A DNA stretch of 64,000 nucleotides. Source: Mactra quadrangularis (Eukaryota > Mollusca > Bivalvia > Venerida > Mactridae). Position numbers and translations under genes: made by a program. This document shows, in pieces, positions 13,641 through 26,700 of this stretch; position 1 is the first letter of the stretch, and each line of letters opens with the position of its first letter. The stretch lies in assembly GCA_025267735.1 (NCBI GenBank), contig CM046304.1:28151381-28215380 (forward strand), read 5' to 3'. The notes below the pieces were generated by a model. That model saw only the letters and a list, made by a program, of their open reading frames with translations, made no database searches and had not been told where the DNA came from.

Positions 13641-14500
13641 TTAGGGTAGCTGGTCAATTATATTCTTCATTCCATTTGTCAATTTTAATGACATGAAATT
13701 TGTTTATTTTGAGCAGTAAATTCTGTATGTTTTAAATGGAATTAGCATGGAACAAAAAACACATATATAATCTATCGCTATCACCAGGCCGAATTATTCC
13801 TCATGGGCATGGCCATTGCAATTGGGCTGCAATCATGCATATAACTTGTAAGTGGACTAAATTGTCCACTTATCAAAACGGACGGCCTAAGGACGAGTGT
13901 GACTTAGGACGGATCGTCTCAATTCCAGCGTTATACAAACTTTCTTAAGCTTCAGTGAATCAGATAGTGGTACGCATCAATTCAACTTTCAGTTTCACTT
14001 TAAAATCATAATCACGAGATGAAAGAAACTCGACTTACCGCAATCATATAAAGCCATGCAGATATGGACACTTTAAACACACTGCAGTACTTCATCAATG
14101 ATATTCAAATCAATTGAGACCGAAAGCAAATCGACCTAGTTGCCCAACTACACAAAATCTCTCGATAATTTAAATGTGTTGACATTCTTTTCTTCTCGTC
14201 AGCCATCTTTAATAGCGTTCGACACTTTCCGGCAACTTCGTTCATCTCCGTAGGGATTACTTTTTAGCGTAGGCAATGACGTAGAATAATATCTTCTACG
14301 TCTATGAGCGTAGGCTTAACGTGTCCCATGTTCTATATATAGAATATCCAACGTAGTGATATTAGTCCAGGGAACCCGGGATTAAATTCTGACCTACATT
14401 GATCTATATTACAAAATGGCGGCCGATGTGCACAACGAACCAATGGGAATGTCCTATCCAGTAATATAGATCAATGGTGACTTTTAAATAGACTTTTTAC

Positions 14501-14550
14501 GGGATGCGTTTTTTCGTAAACAGTTTACCCAAGTTGACTGGTAAAGAGTT
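14501..14550 (+). repeat. Left terminal inverted repeat of giant element
   Basis: Starts GGGATGCGTTTTTTCG and ends with CTGGTAAAGAGTT. It matches the reverse complement of 33686-33735 at 49 of 50 positions (the difference is at 14534). Its inner end, GGTAAAGAGTT, is also the recurrent motif of the third array at 31-33.4 kb. Confidence 0.85.
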
Positions 14551-14659
14551 TTCAAAGTGCAAGTAGTCCGGCATTAAGCTCCGCCTACTATCTGTCTACT
14601 TTTTTCAAACATACATGAACTCTACATGATATAGACAGACGTACCAAAATGATAAAACG

Positions 14660-14780
14660 ATAAGCACAACCTGGCGACCGATAGTGTAACGACCAATAGT
14701 ATCGACCAATAAACCTCGCCAGTTATCTTTCCTTGAAAAATTTACTATGCGTGATATATACATTCCAACGACCAATAAGG
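14660..14780 (+). repeat. Left subterminal CGACCAATA iterons
   Basis: Four copies of (G/A/T)CGACC(A/G)ATA occur near 14674, 14689, 14702 and 14768, after 'aagcacaacctg'. An inverted counterpart lies at 30745-30815. Iterated subterminal motifs of this kind are typical of transposase-binding regions in TIR elements. That role is inferred. Confidence 0.55.
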
Positions 14781-15009
14781 AAGGCTACAGACCACTAAAT
14801 AATCGGCTTTTATATATTTCTTTTACTAATTAATAACTGATTAGCTACTGATTACAAAACTCATAGAGGTTACTAAAGCGGATTTTAATACAGTTTGATC
14901 TTTATTTTGTGTCCTAGGTTAATCTAAAATATTGTTGTCCTTTAACTTACCGGTAAATAAGTCTATAAAAACAAAAACAAAGTGAAATGACCATTATAAT
15001 ATTGAAAGT

Positions 15010-18000
15010 CAATATGCTTCATGAAGAAGCTAATGTGACCCCATAAAACCATATATAGGTATACAAAACATAGAAATAGCAGTAAAATGACACCTTAAGC
15101 AAGGTTGTACCTTGGCCGTGAAAAACATTATACATTTTCAAAATGAGGATTCTTACAGAATATTGCAAAAAAATGCCCCCTATGTTAAAAAAGTGGAGAA
15201 TACTTGATGAAGGAGCTAATGTGACCCCATAAAACCATATATAGGTAAGAAGTACATAGAAATAGCAGTAAAATGACACCTCAAGCAAGGTTGTAACTTG
15301 GCCGTGACAAAAGTTATATGAATTCATAATGATGATTCTCACAGAAAATTACAAAATAATGCCCCCCTATGATAAAGAAGTGTAAAATACTTGATGAAGG
15401 AGCTAATGTGACCCCATAAAACCATATATAGGTATGAAGTACATAGAAATAGCAGTAAAATGACACCTTATGCATGGCTGTACCTTGGCCGTGAAAAAAC
15501 TTGTACATTTTCAAAATGATGATTCTCACAGAAAATTGCTCAGAAATGACCCCCTATGATATTAAAGTGCAAAATACTTGATTAAGGAGCTAATGTGACC
15601 CCATAAAACCATATATAGGTAAGTAGTACATAGAATTAGCAGTAAAATGACACCTTAAGCAAGGTTGTACCATGGCCGTGAAAAAACTTATACATTTTTT
15701 AAAATGAAGATTCTCACAAAAAATTGCAAAATAATGCCCCCTTATGATAATGAAGTGTAAAATACTTGCTTTAGGAGCTAATGTGACCCCATAAAACCAT
15801 ATATAAGTGAGTAATACATAGAAATAGCAGTAAAATGACACCTTAAGCAAGGTTGTAACTTGGCCGTGACAAAAGTTATATGAATTCATAATGATGATTC
15901 ACACAAAAAATTGCACAGAAATGCCCCCCCCCTATGATAATGAAGTGTAAAATACTTAATGAAAGAGCTAATGTGACCCCATAAAACCATATATAAAAAA
16001 GTAATACATAGAAATAGCAGTAAAATGACACCTTAAGCAAGGTTGTAACTTGACCGTGACAAAAGTTATATGAATTCAATATGATGATACTCACAGAAAA
16101 TTGCACAGAAATGGCCCCTATGTTAAAAAGTGGGAAAAACTTGCTTAAGAAGCTAATGTGACCCCATAAAACCATATATAAGTGAGTAATACATAGAAAT
16201 AGCAGTAAAATGACATCTTAAGCAAAGTTGTAACTTGGCCGTGAAAAAACTTATACATTTTTAAAATGAAGATTCTCACAGAACATTGCAAAATAATGCC
16301 CCCCTATGATAATGAAGTGTAAAATACTTGCTTTAGGAGCTAATGTGACCCCATAAAACCATATATAAGTGAGTAATACATAGAAATAGCAGTAAAATGA
16401 CACCTTAAGCAAGGTTGTAACTTGGCCGTGACAAAAGTTATATGAATTAATAATGATCATTCACACAAAAAATTGCACAGAAATGCCCCCCTATGATAAT
16501 AAAGTGGAAAATACTTGATGAAGGAGCTAATGTGACCCCATAAAACCATATATAAGTGAGTAATACATAGAAATAGCAGTAAAATGACATCTTAAGCAAA
16601 GTTGTACCTTGGCCGTGAAAAAACTTATACATTTTCAAAATGAAGACTCTTACAGAAAATTGCACAGAAATGACCCCATATGATAAAAAAGTGGAAAAAA
16701 CTTGCTTAAGAAGCTAATGTGACCCCATAAAACCATATATAGGTAAGAAGTACATAGAAATAGCAGTAAAATGACACCTCAAGCAAGGTTGTAACTTGGC
16801 CGTGACAAAAGTTATATGAATTCATAATGATGATTCTCACAGAAAATTACAAAATAATGCCCCCCTATGATAAAGAAGTGTAAAATACTTGATGAAGGAG
16901 CTAATGTGACCCCATAAAACCATATATAGGTATGAAGTACATAGAAATAGCAGTAAAATGGCACCTTATGCATGGCTGTACCTTGGCCGTGAAAATACTT
17001 GTACATTTTCAAAATGATGATTCTCACAGAAAATTGCACAGAAATGACCCCCTATGATATTAAAGTGCAAAATACTTGATTAAGGAGCTAATGTGACCCC
17101 ATAAAACCATATATAGGTAAGTAGTACATAGAATTAGCAGTAAAATGACACCTTATGCATGGCTGTACCTTGGCCGTGAAAAAACTTGTACATTTTCAAA
17201 ATGATGATTCTCACAGAAAATTGCACAGAAATGCCCCCCTATGATATTAAAGTGCAAAATACTTGATTAAGGAGCTAATGTGACCCCATAGAACCATACA
17301 TAGGTCAGAAGTAAATAGAAATAGCAGTAAAATGACACTTTAAACAAGGTTGTACCTTGGCCGTGAAAAAAGTTATACATTTTCAAAATGATGATTCTCA
17401 CAGAAAATTGCACAGAAATGACCCCCTATGTTAAAAAAGTGGGAAAAACTTGATGAAGGAGCTAATGTGACCCCATAAAACCATATATAGGTAAGTAGTA
17501 CATAGAATTAGCAGTAAAATGACACCTTAAGCAAGGTTGTACCATAGCCGTGAAAAAACTTATACATTTTTAAAATGAAGATTCTCACAGAAAATTGCAA
17601 AATAATGCCCCCCTATGATAATGAAGTGTAAAATACTTGCTTTAGGAGCTAATGTGACCCCATAAAACCATATATAAGTGAGTAATACATAGAAATAGCA
17701 GTAAAATGACATCTTAAGCAAAGTTGTACCTTGGCCGTGAAAAAACTTATACATTTTCAAAATGAAGACTCTTACAGAAAATTGCACAGAAATGACCCCC
17801 TATGATAATAAAGTGGAAAATACTTGCTTAAGGAGCTAATGTGACCCCATAAAACCATATATAGGTAAGAAGTACATAGAAATAGCAGTAAAATGACACC
17901 TCAAGCAAGGTTGTAACTTGGCCGTGACAAAAGTTATATGAATTCATAATGATGATTCTCACAGAAAATTACAAAATAATGCCCCCCTATGATAAAGAAG

Positions 18001-19895
18001 TGTAAAATACTTGATGAAGGAGCTAATGTGACCCCAAAAAACCATATATAGGTATGAAGTACATAGAAATAGCAGTAAAATGACACCTTATGCAAGGTTG
18101 TAACTTGGCCGTGACAAAAGTTTTACATTTTCAAAATGATGATTCTCACAGAATATTGCACAGAAATGACCCCCTATGATAATAAAGTGTAAAATACTTG
18201 CTTTAGGAGCTAATGTGACCCCATAAAACCATATATAAGTGAGTAATACATAGAAGTAGCAGTAAAATGACACATTAAGCAAGGTTGTAACTTGGCCGTG
18301 AAAAAAGTTGTATGAATTCATAATGATGATTCACACAGAAAATTGCACAGAAATGCCCCCCTAAGATAATAAAGTGGAAAATACTTAATGAAGGAGCTAA
18401 TGTGACCCCATAAAACCATATATAGGTAAGTAGTACATAGAAATAGCAGTAAAATGACATCTTAAGCAAGGTTGTAACCTGGCCGTGACAAAAGTTTTAC
18501 ATTTTCAAAATGATGATTCTCACAGAAAATTGCACAGAAATGCCCCCCTATGTTATAAAAGTGGAAAATACTTGATGAAGGAGCTAATGTGACCCTATAA
18601 AACCATATATAGGTAAGTTGTACGTAGAAATAGCAGTAAAATGACACATTAAGCAAGGTTGTAACTTGGCCGTGACAAAAGTTGTATGAATTCATAATGA
18701 TGATTCACACAGAAAATTGCACAGAAATGCCCCCCCCCTATGATAATAAAGTGGAAAATACTTGATGAAGTAGCTAATGTGACCCCATAAAACCATATAT
18801 TGGTAAGTTGTACATAGAAATAGCAGTAAAATGACATCTTAAGCAAGGTTGTAACCTGGCCGTGACAAAAGTTTTACATTTTCAAAATGATGATTCTCAC
18901 AGAAAATTGCACAGAAATGCCCCCCTATGTTATAAAAGTGGAAAATACTTGATGAAGGAGCTAATGTGACCCTATAAAACCATATATAGGTAAGTTGTAC
19001 GTAGAAATAGCAGTAAAATGACACATTAAGCAAGGTTGTAACTTGGCCGTGACAAAAGTTGTATGAATTCATAATGATGATTCACACAGAAAATTGCACA
19101 GAAATGCCCCCCCCCCTATGATAATAAAGTGGAAAATACTTGATGAAGTAGCTAATGTGACCCCATAAAACCATATATAGGTAAGTTGTACGTAGAAATA
19201 GCAGTAAAATGACACATTAAGCAAGGTTGTAACTTGGCCGTGACAAAAGTTGTATGAATTCATAATGATGATTCACACAGAAAATTGCACAGAAATGCCC
19301 CCCTATGATAATAAAGTGGAAAATACTTGATGAAGGAGCTAATGTGACCCCATAAAACCATATATAGGTAAGTAGTACATAGAAATAGTAGTAAAATGAC
19401 ACCTTAAACAAGGTTGTACCTTGGCCTTGAAAAAAGTAATACATTTTCAAAATGATGATTCTCACAGAAAATTGCAAAGAAATGACCCCCTATGATAATA
19501 AAATGGAAAATACTTGATGAAGGAGCTAATGTGACCCTATAAAACCATATATAGGTAAGAAGTACATAGAAATAGCAGTAAAATGACACCTTAAGCAAGG
19601 TTGTAACTTGGCCGTGACAAAAGTTATATGAATTCATAATGATGATTCTCACAGAAAATTGCAATATTATGCCCCCTGGTGATAATGAAGTGGAAAATAC
19701 TTGATGAAGGATCTAATGTGACTCCATAAAACCATATATAGGTAAGAAGTACATGGAAATAGCATTAAAATGACACCTTTGGAAAGGTTGTAACTTGGCG
19801 GTGAAAAAAGTTATACCTTTTCAAAATGATGATTCTCACAGAAAATTGCACAAAAATGACTCCCTATGTTAATAAAGTGGAAAATACTCAATCTC
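15010..19895 (-). repeat. ~187-bp satellite array 1 (about 26 units)
   Basis: The landmark 'gctaatgtgaccccataaaa' recurs at 15029, 15214, 15402, 15589 and so on, giving a 185-188 bp period. Each unit has the TATA-like 'accatatatagg', 'agcagtaaaatgacacc', 'cttggccgtga', 'gattctcacagaaaattgca' and a C-run of variable length before 'tatgata'. Units translate on the minus strand into similar 60-110 aa ORFs. Because the unit is not a multiple of three the frame shifts each time, so I treat these as satellite and not as genes. Higher-order structure is visible: the pair of units at ~18462-18840 recurs almost unchanged at ~18839-19216, and 15.24-15.60 kb resembles 16.74-17.10 kb. Confidence 0.9.
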
Positions 19896-20562
19896 GGGTT
19901 AATATTGTCGTACTATACATGTACAAGAGCTACCCAGATAAGCTTAGATGCATTTATTGCTTTTTGGGGGAACAGAGAATTTATATTTGACCAGTTATCA
20001 AAACTTGTCCGATACAACATGTCCATCTCGCAACCTCCCATTATGAATTTAATATGAACGACAAATCTTGTGCAACTGTTACAAAGTTTTATCGTAGTAG
20101 GCTCCCTTGTTCACAATAAAATCTGGCATGGGTGGTAGGCACGGTCTCACTTCATTGATTTCAACTTAGTACATTAGTACCTTTGCTTTCGGACCCAGTT
20201 GCTGGATTTTGTTTGTCTGATAACTCAATGTTTTGTCAGGTGGTAGATTTGCTAGCAAGTTCGTTAGAATGACTTCATTGACTAACATGTATGGGATAGT
20301 CACAACCTGCCGAGTATTTAGAAGACAAATACTCTGGTTTAATGTAATTATCAATTGCATGTCAGTAAATGCTAAACTTCAGCAACTTTCATTGTGCACC
20401 AGCTCATGTACAAACATGCACATCGTAAGTGTTCAGAAATTTAGAATTTAATTCTATATAAAACACCAATTTGTTACAGGAGAACTTTCTGGTACTTTGA
20501 GGTTATATGTCTAAATAATAATAACATCTAGTTTGTTACTATGTTTATTTTTGGAATACTAT

Positions 20563-20852
20563 TTATATTTATTTATTGGATTTAACGCCGTGTCAACACA
20601 ATTTAGGTCATTTTACGGCGTCCAGCGCACCTAACCAAGCTTTCGTGGACTATTGTCTATAACCAGTACTCACCTACCCTTCCACAAGGCCGGAAACTTC
20701 TCCATATTATCTAATCAATGGAGGGAAATCGACATTTTTGTCTAATTTTCATGGAAGGGTATAACCTCCCCAGGTGGGATTCGAACCCGCACCCCCTCGG
20801 GCACGAGTATCCAAATCCCGGCTTGCTACCAACTGCGCTTTCGACCCGGGTT
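20563..20852 (-). mobile_element. tRNA-derived SINE, minus orientation
   Basis: On the minus strand the head carries an A box ('gcgcagttggtagcaag', from ~20839) and a perfect B box 'ggttcgaatccc' (~20780). The 3' part reads 'ggcgttaaatccaataaata', an ending typical of a widespread bivalve SINE tail. Length is about 290 bp. It is inserted in the spacer of the giant element, so it post-dates the assembly of that element. Confidence 0.75.
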
Positions 20853-21723
20853 CTTTTTGGAATACAAAAGCAACAAAGGTAAAAAAAATAAATTAACTGC
20901 AAAGTGTGTATATTGATGAACATGTTATCATAAAAATATAATGATGAATGAATTTTAGTTAATTCTTAAAAATCAACAATATTGTAAAAGGCAGGGGTCA
21001 ACTATAAAACCTCAGCAAACGGCCATATATTGAACCATGCAGTCCATATCATAAAATGAAATAAACAATATAATATTGAATAATGATTTTATAATGAATA
21101 TGGAAAATGTAAGCTGTAAAAAGTTGGTGGATTGTTGGGCCACAAACCTTCTAAAAGTCACTTGGCCGAATCAAAATATCTAATATGAAAACTCTGAGGG
21201 ATACAATCTGGATTTACACTGTCCACATATGCAATGAAGTGCATATAATTATATAAAGGGTTAACCTCTGTTGAAATGAACGCTTGTTTAACCCTTAACT
21301 GGATGCAACAAGGGATGAAAAGTGGTCATTTCTTCACCTCAATGCCCTAGAGCTATTTCAAGATGGTCAAGTTTCATTACTAGTTGACTGACTGCAACTT
21401 GGCCAAGTTACTTCCTGAGAGATCCCAGTCACCATGGCAAAGCTGGACGGAGCAAAAATGTAAAATGCAATTTGAATGTTTCAATAATGAAGGCAATTTT
21501 TTACTGCACTACACAAAATGGTTTCCTCATGAACATAAGGATGAAAAAGCCAGCTGTACATGTCTCGTTATAATTAGTAGCCTGATCTAAAATAGGCGGT
21601 ATAATTTTAGATCTGGTTTTAATCAGATTATGTCTAGAATGTCCACATAAAATCACCACTGCATTTCTTCCTTAATTTTTGCTTCCAAGATGACTTCCTT
21701 TACATACCGGTAATTCAACTCAC

Positions 21724-21772
21724 CAGATGCAATTGGACCATTCTCAAACCAATGAGCACAATCGTGGTATCT
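21724..21772 (-). other. Isolated exon-like segment within the giant element
   Basis: Minus strand: acceptor 'tatgctttcag' to 21773, a 49-nt segment open as RYHDCAHWFENGPIAS, then donor G|GTGAGTTG. Both splice signals are strong, but no neighbouring exon was found. It could be a captured host exon or chance. No domain is recognised. Confidence 0.25.
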
Positions 21773-23255
21773 CTGAAAGCATACATGAACATAACATTTA
21801 TTTAAAAGTCAAAAGATATATTTCTTAAATAGTAAACAGTATTCTTTCTACAACAAAAGCTACTGAAATAACATCATTCATCTGGGTCTGACTGTTAAAT
21901 GTTAAGATAACAAGTTTGATTACCATATATTTTTTATGGAAAGACTAACATTCATCACAAAATTAAATAAATCTTAATTGTATTATGAAATCTGTGACAA
22001 AACACTCATCCACATTACTTCATCAAAAAGCATTTACAACTCTGTTGCAATAAACCATACAATGGAGAGTGAACTTTTTATTTACCATAAAACAATGAAT
22101 GATATAGGTCCATAGGGGTCAATAATAGTTATAGCCAACACATCTGTTGTGACTGATTAGAATCTGTATTGTTTGCTTTTTATCAGTAACAACCTAATAA
22201 ATCAAAAGGGGAACAGAATATATACTGGTCAGACAGTACTGATGCTGATTGGCTAAACTGGATCTACACTGTTTTACCAAGCAATTAATGCTGTATCCTT
22301 AATATGAATGAAAGGGTTAAAATGCCAAAGCCAAGTTTACCTACCACTATGTTGTGACAAAAAATAACTAGTAAACTAAAAATTATTTAACCCTTTACTG
22401 GATGCAACATGGATGGAATATGGCCATTCTTTCACCTTAACGCTATTTAAAGATGCTCTTATTTCATTACTAATTTACTGAACAAAATGCAACTTGACTA
22501 AGTTATTCCCTGGGTGACTGTTTTTTTCCGAACATGGGTGCTATTTTGAAGGGTGAGTCCAGACAAGTAAACATGCCGGATTGACCAGTTTAGGATTAAC
22601 AAATGCTGTCATGGTTTCATGTCCATTGGACCAGCACTTTCAAAATAGTAACCGAGTGGTAGATAACTTAAGAATTAAGAATTATTGTATATATCTGCTT
22701 TCACAAGGTAGGTAGTTTTAGATAATTTTCTCAATATATAAGTACAACAGATGCAGTCAGCATGAAGTATGTTTCTGAAGACACTGAAAGACAAGATTTT
22801 ATAAAATAAGCAATCTGATTAGTCACTAGAGATTGGCAAACAATATGTAGTAATGAGTTAAAGAAGAAAAAACAATTTAAGGATTAGAAACAATATGTAA
22901 ACTAATATGAATAGACCAAGAAATTATTCCAAGAAAAAAATAAAAAAATAAACATTTTTCTGCAGCTTGAAATCCAAACTTGTTTGTATGCAAGGTACAG
23001 AAAAGGTTTTACATAAACAGAATAGATTATTGTTGATTTTGCACCTACATCGACTTGATACAATACAAATCCTTTATTCTAGATCTAGATCATTTAGCTG
23101 AACTATACCTACAATGTTGTCTCAAGCGATAAAAGTCACATGTATGGAGGAACAGGCCTGCCATCGACCACATTACTGTGCCTGAAATTTCCCTTTTAAA
23201 TCTGAAAATACTACATTTACTGGTTCACAAAAGAAGACAATTGATGCAGAAATGT

Positions 23256-23753
23256 CAAGAAACGACCACCCATGATACGAAACTAAAACATTCTCAATGA
23301 AGGAGGGAATGTGACCCCATAAGACTATATATAGGTAAGTAGTACAATGAAATAACAGTAAAATGACACCTCGGTGAAGGTTGTACCTTGGCCGTGAAAA
23401 AAATTATAAGTATTCAAATAATGATAAACATTGCAAAAATGTTTAGAAACGACCCCCCATGTAATTAAACTAGAAAATTTTCAATAAAAGAGCGAATGTG
23501 ACCCCATAAGACTATATATAGGCAAGTAGTACAATAAAATAGCAGTAAAATGACACCTTGGTGAAGGTTGTACCTTGGCCGTGAAAAAAGTTAGAAGTAT
23601 TCAAATCATCATAAACATTGCAAAAATGTCCAGAAACGACTCCACATGTAACTAAACTTGAAAAATTTCAATGAAGGAGCAAATGTGACCCCATAAGACT
23701 ATATATAGGTAAGTAGTACAATGAAATAACAGTAAAGTGACACCTTGGTGAAG
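23256..23753 (-). repeat. Diverged variant units of the ~187-bp satellite
   Basis: About two and a half units in the orientation of array 1 but of a distinct subfamily: 'gtgaccccataagactatat' in place of 'cataaaaccatat', 'acaatgaaataacag', and 'cattgcaaaaatgt'. The last unit is cut at 'ccttggtgaag' (23753), where the sequence switches directly into array 2 on the other strand. Confidence 0.8.
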
Positions 23754-26700
23754 TATTTTCCACTTTTTTAACAAAGGGGGGCATTTCTGGGCAATTTTCT
23801 GTGAGAATCTTCATTTTGAAAATGTATAAGTTTTTTCACGGCCAAGTAACAGCCTTGTTTAAGGTGTCATTTTAATGCTATTTCTATGTACTTCATACTT
23901 ATATATGGTTTTATGGGGTCACATTAGCTCCTTCATCAAGTATTTTCCACTTTTTTATCATAGGGGGGCATTTCTGTGCAATTTTCTGTGAGAATCTTCA
24001 TTTTGAAATTGTTTAAGTTTTTTCATGGCCAAGGTACAGCCATGCTTAAGGTGTCATTTTACTGCTATTTCTATGTACTTCTTACCTATATATGGTTTTA
24101 TGGGGTCACATTAGCTCCTTCATCAAGTATTTTCCACTTTATTATCATACAGGGGCATTTCTGGGCAATATTCTGTGAGAATCATCATTTTGAAAAGGTA
24201 TAAGTTTTTTCACGGCCAAGTTACAGCCTTGCTTAAGGTGCCATTTTACTGCTATTTCTATGTACTTCATACCTATATATAGTTTTTTGGGGTCACATTA
24301 GCTCCTTCATCAAGTATTTTCCACTTTATTATCATAGGGGGGGGGGCAATTCTTTGCAATTTTCTGTGTGAATCATCATTATGAATTCATATAACTTTTG
24401 TCACAGCCAAGTTACAACCTTGCTTAAGGTGTCATTTTACTGCTATTTCTATGTACTTCATACCTATATATGGTTTTATGGGGTCACATTAGCTCCTTCA
24501 TCAAGTATTTTGTACTTTATTATCATACTACATAGGGGGGCATTTCTTTGCAATTTTCTATGAAAATCATCATTTTGTAAATGTATAACTTTTTTCATGG
24601 CCAAGGTACAGCCTTGCTTAAGGTGTCGATTTACTGCTATTTCTATGTACTTCATACCTATAGATGGTTTTAGGGGGTCACATTAGCTCCTTCATCAACT
24701 ATTTTCCACTTTACTATCATAGGGGGGCATTTCTGTGCAATTTTCTGTGTGAATCATCATTATGAATTCATATAACTTTTGTCTCGGCCAAGTTACAACA
24801 TTGCTTAAGGTGTCATTTTACTGCTATTTCTATGTACTTCTTACCTATATATGGTTTTATGGGGTCACATTAGCTCCTTAATCAAGTATTTTCCACTTTA
24901 TTATCATACGGGGGCATGTCTGTGCAATTTTCTGTGTGAATCATCATTATGAATTCATATAACTTTTGTCACGGCCAAGTTACAACCTTGCTTAAGGTGT
25001 CATTTTACTGCTATTTCTATGTACCTCATACCTATATATAGTTTTATGGGGTCACATTAGCTCCTTCATCAAGTATTTTCAACTTTTTTATCATAGGAGG
25101 GCATTTCTTTGCAATTTTCTGTGATAATCATCATTTTGAAAATGTATAACTTTTGTCACGGCCAAGTTACAACCTTGCTTATGGTGTCATTTTACTGCTA
25201 TTTCTATGTACTTCTTACCTTTATATGGTTTTAAAGGGTCACATTAGCTCCTTCATCATGTATTTTTCACTTCATTATCATAAGGGAGTATTTCTGTGCA
25301 ATATCTGTGAGAATCATAATTTTGAAAAGGAATAAGTTTTTTTCAAGGCCAAGTTACAGCCTTGCTTAAGGGGTCATTTTACTGCTATTTCTATGTACTT
25401 TATACCCATATATGGTTTTATGGGGTCACATTAGCTCCTTCATCAACTATTTTCCACTTTATTATCTTAGGGGGGCATTTTGTGCAATATCTGTGAGAGT
25501 CATCATTTTGAAAACGTATAACTTTTTTCACGGCCAAGGTACAACCTTGCTTAAGATGTCATTTTACGGCTATTTCTATGTTTTACTTACTTATATATAG
25601 TTTATGGGGTCACATTTGCTCCTTCATCAAGTATTTTCCACTTTATTATCATAGGGGGGCATTTCTGTGCAATTTTCAGTGAGAATCATCATTATGAATT
25701 CATATAACTTTTGTCACGGCCAAGTTACAACCTTGCTTGAGGTGTCATTTTATTGCTATTTCTATGTACTTCTTACCTATATATGGTTTTAAGGGGTCAC
25801 ATTAGCTCCTTAAGCAAGTATTTTCCACTTTATTATCATAGGGGGGCATTTCTGTGCAATTTTCTGTGAGAATCATCATTTTGAAAATGTATAAGTGTTT
25901 TCACGGCCAAGGTACAGCCATGCATAAGGTGTCATTTTACTGCTTTTTCTATGTACTTCATACCTATATATGGTTTTATGGGGTCACATTAGCTCCTTCA
26001 TCAAGTATTTTACACTTCTATATCATAGGGGGGCATTATTTTGTAAGTTTCTGTCAGAATCATCATTAGGAATTGATATAACTTTTGTCACGGCCAAGTC
26101 ACAACCTTGCATGAGGTGTCATTTTACTGCTATTTCTATGTACTTCTTACCTATATATGGTTTTATGGGGTCACATTAGCTCCTTAAGCAAGTATTTTCC
26201 ACTTTATTATCATAGGGGGTCATTTCTGTGCAATTTTCTGTAAGAGTCTTCATTTTGAAAATGTATAAGTTTTTTCACGGCCAAGGTACACCTTTGCTTA
26301 AGATGTCATTTTATGGCTATTTCTATGTATTACTCACTTATATATGGATTTATGGGGTCACATTAGCTCCTTCATCAAGTATTTTCCACTTTATTATCAT
26401 AGGGGGGCATTTCGCATTTCTTTGCAATTTTCTGTGATAATCATCATTTTGAAAATGTATAACTTTTTTCACGGCCAAGTTACAACCTTGCTTAAGGTGT
26501 CATTTTACTGCTAATTCTATTTACTACTTACCTATACATGGTTTTATGGGGTCACATTAGCTCCTAAATCTAGTATTTTACACTTTATTATCATAGGGGG
26601 CATTTCTGTGCAATGTTCTGTGAGAATCATCATTTTGAAAATGTATAAGTTTTTTCACGGCCAAGGTACAGCCATGCATAAGGGGTCATTTTACTGCTAT

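Larger units (their letters stand above)
8583..14290 (-). repeat. Segmental duplication, copy 2 (partner 300-5020)
   Basis: Second copy of the unrecognised minus-strand locus, in the same orientation as copy 1. It is longer mainly because it carries a 1.5 kb composite repeat (8749-10262) and a SINE (~13320-13640) that copy 1 lacks. Splice-like sites retained in both copies lie at 10750 (acceptor), ~11543 (acceptor 'atatttcag'), ~12011 (donor) and 14038 (donor 'ggtaagtcg'). The function of the locus is unknown. Confidence 0.6.
19896..23255. other. Spacer between satellite arrays inside the giant element
   Basis: Non-satellite sequence. It contains a short minus-strand ORF at 20166-20360 of unknown nature (begins QLIITLNQSICLL after its alternative start), a SINE at 20563-20852 and a splice-flanked exon-like segment at 21724-21772. 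It also has a diverged direct duplication of about 1.1 kb: 'ggatgcaacaagggatg' with 'tttcattactag' at ~21300-21390 resembles ~22399-22470. No complete gene is seen and there is no transposase-like motif. Confidence 0.45.

Noticed and set aside
14398..14475. 15-bp inverted repeat ATTGATCTATATTAC / GTAATATAGATCAAT as the true end of the giant element
   Set aside because: It lies wholly left of the TIR and has no counterpart right of 33735, so it looks like a separate small hairpin.
15019..19664. Many overlapping 60-107 aa minus-strand ORFs with similar Y/F-rich peptides
   Set aside because: They are the open frame of a ~187-bp satellite unit. The unit length is not a multiple of three and there is no shared start context, splice signal or expression signal, so they are repeat artefacts.
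20760..20852. tRNA gene on the minus strand
   Set aside because: The B box is perfect, but the sequence continues into a SINE body and tail and the acceptor stem does not close.
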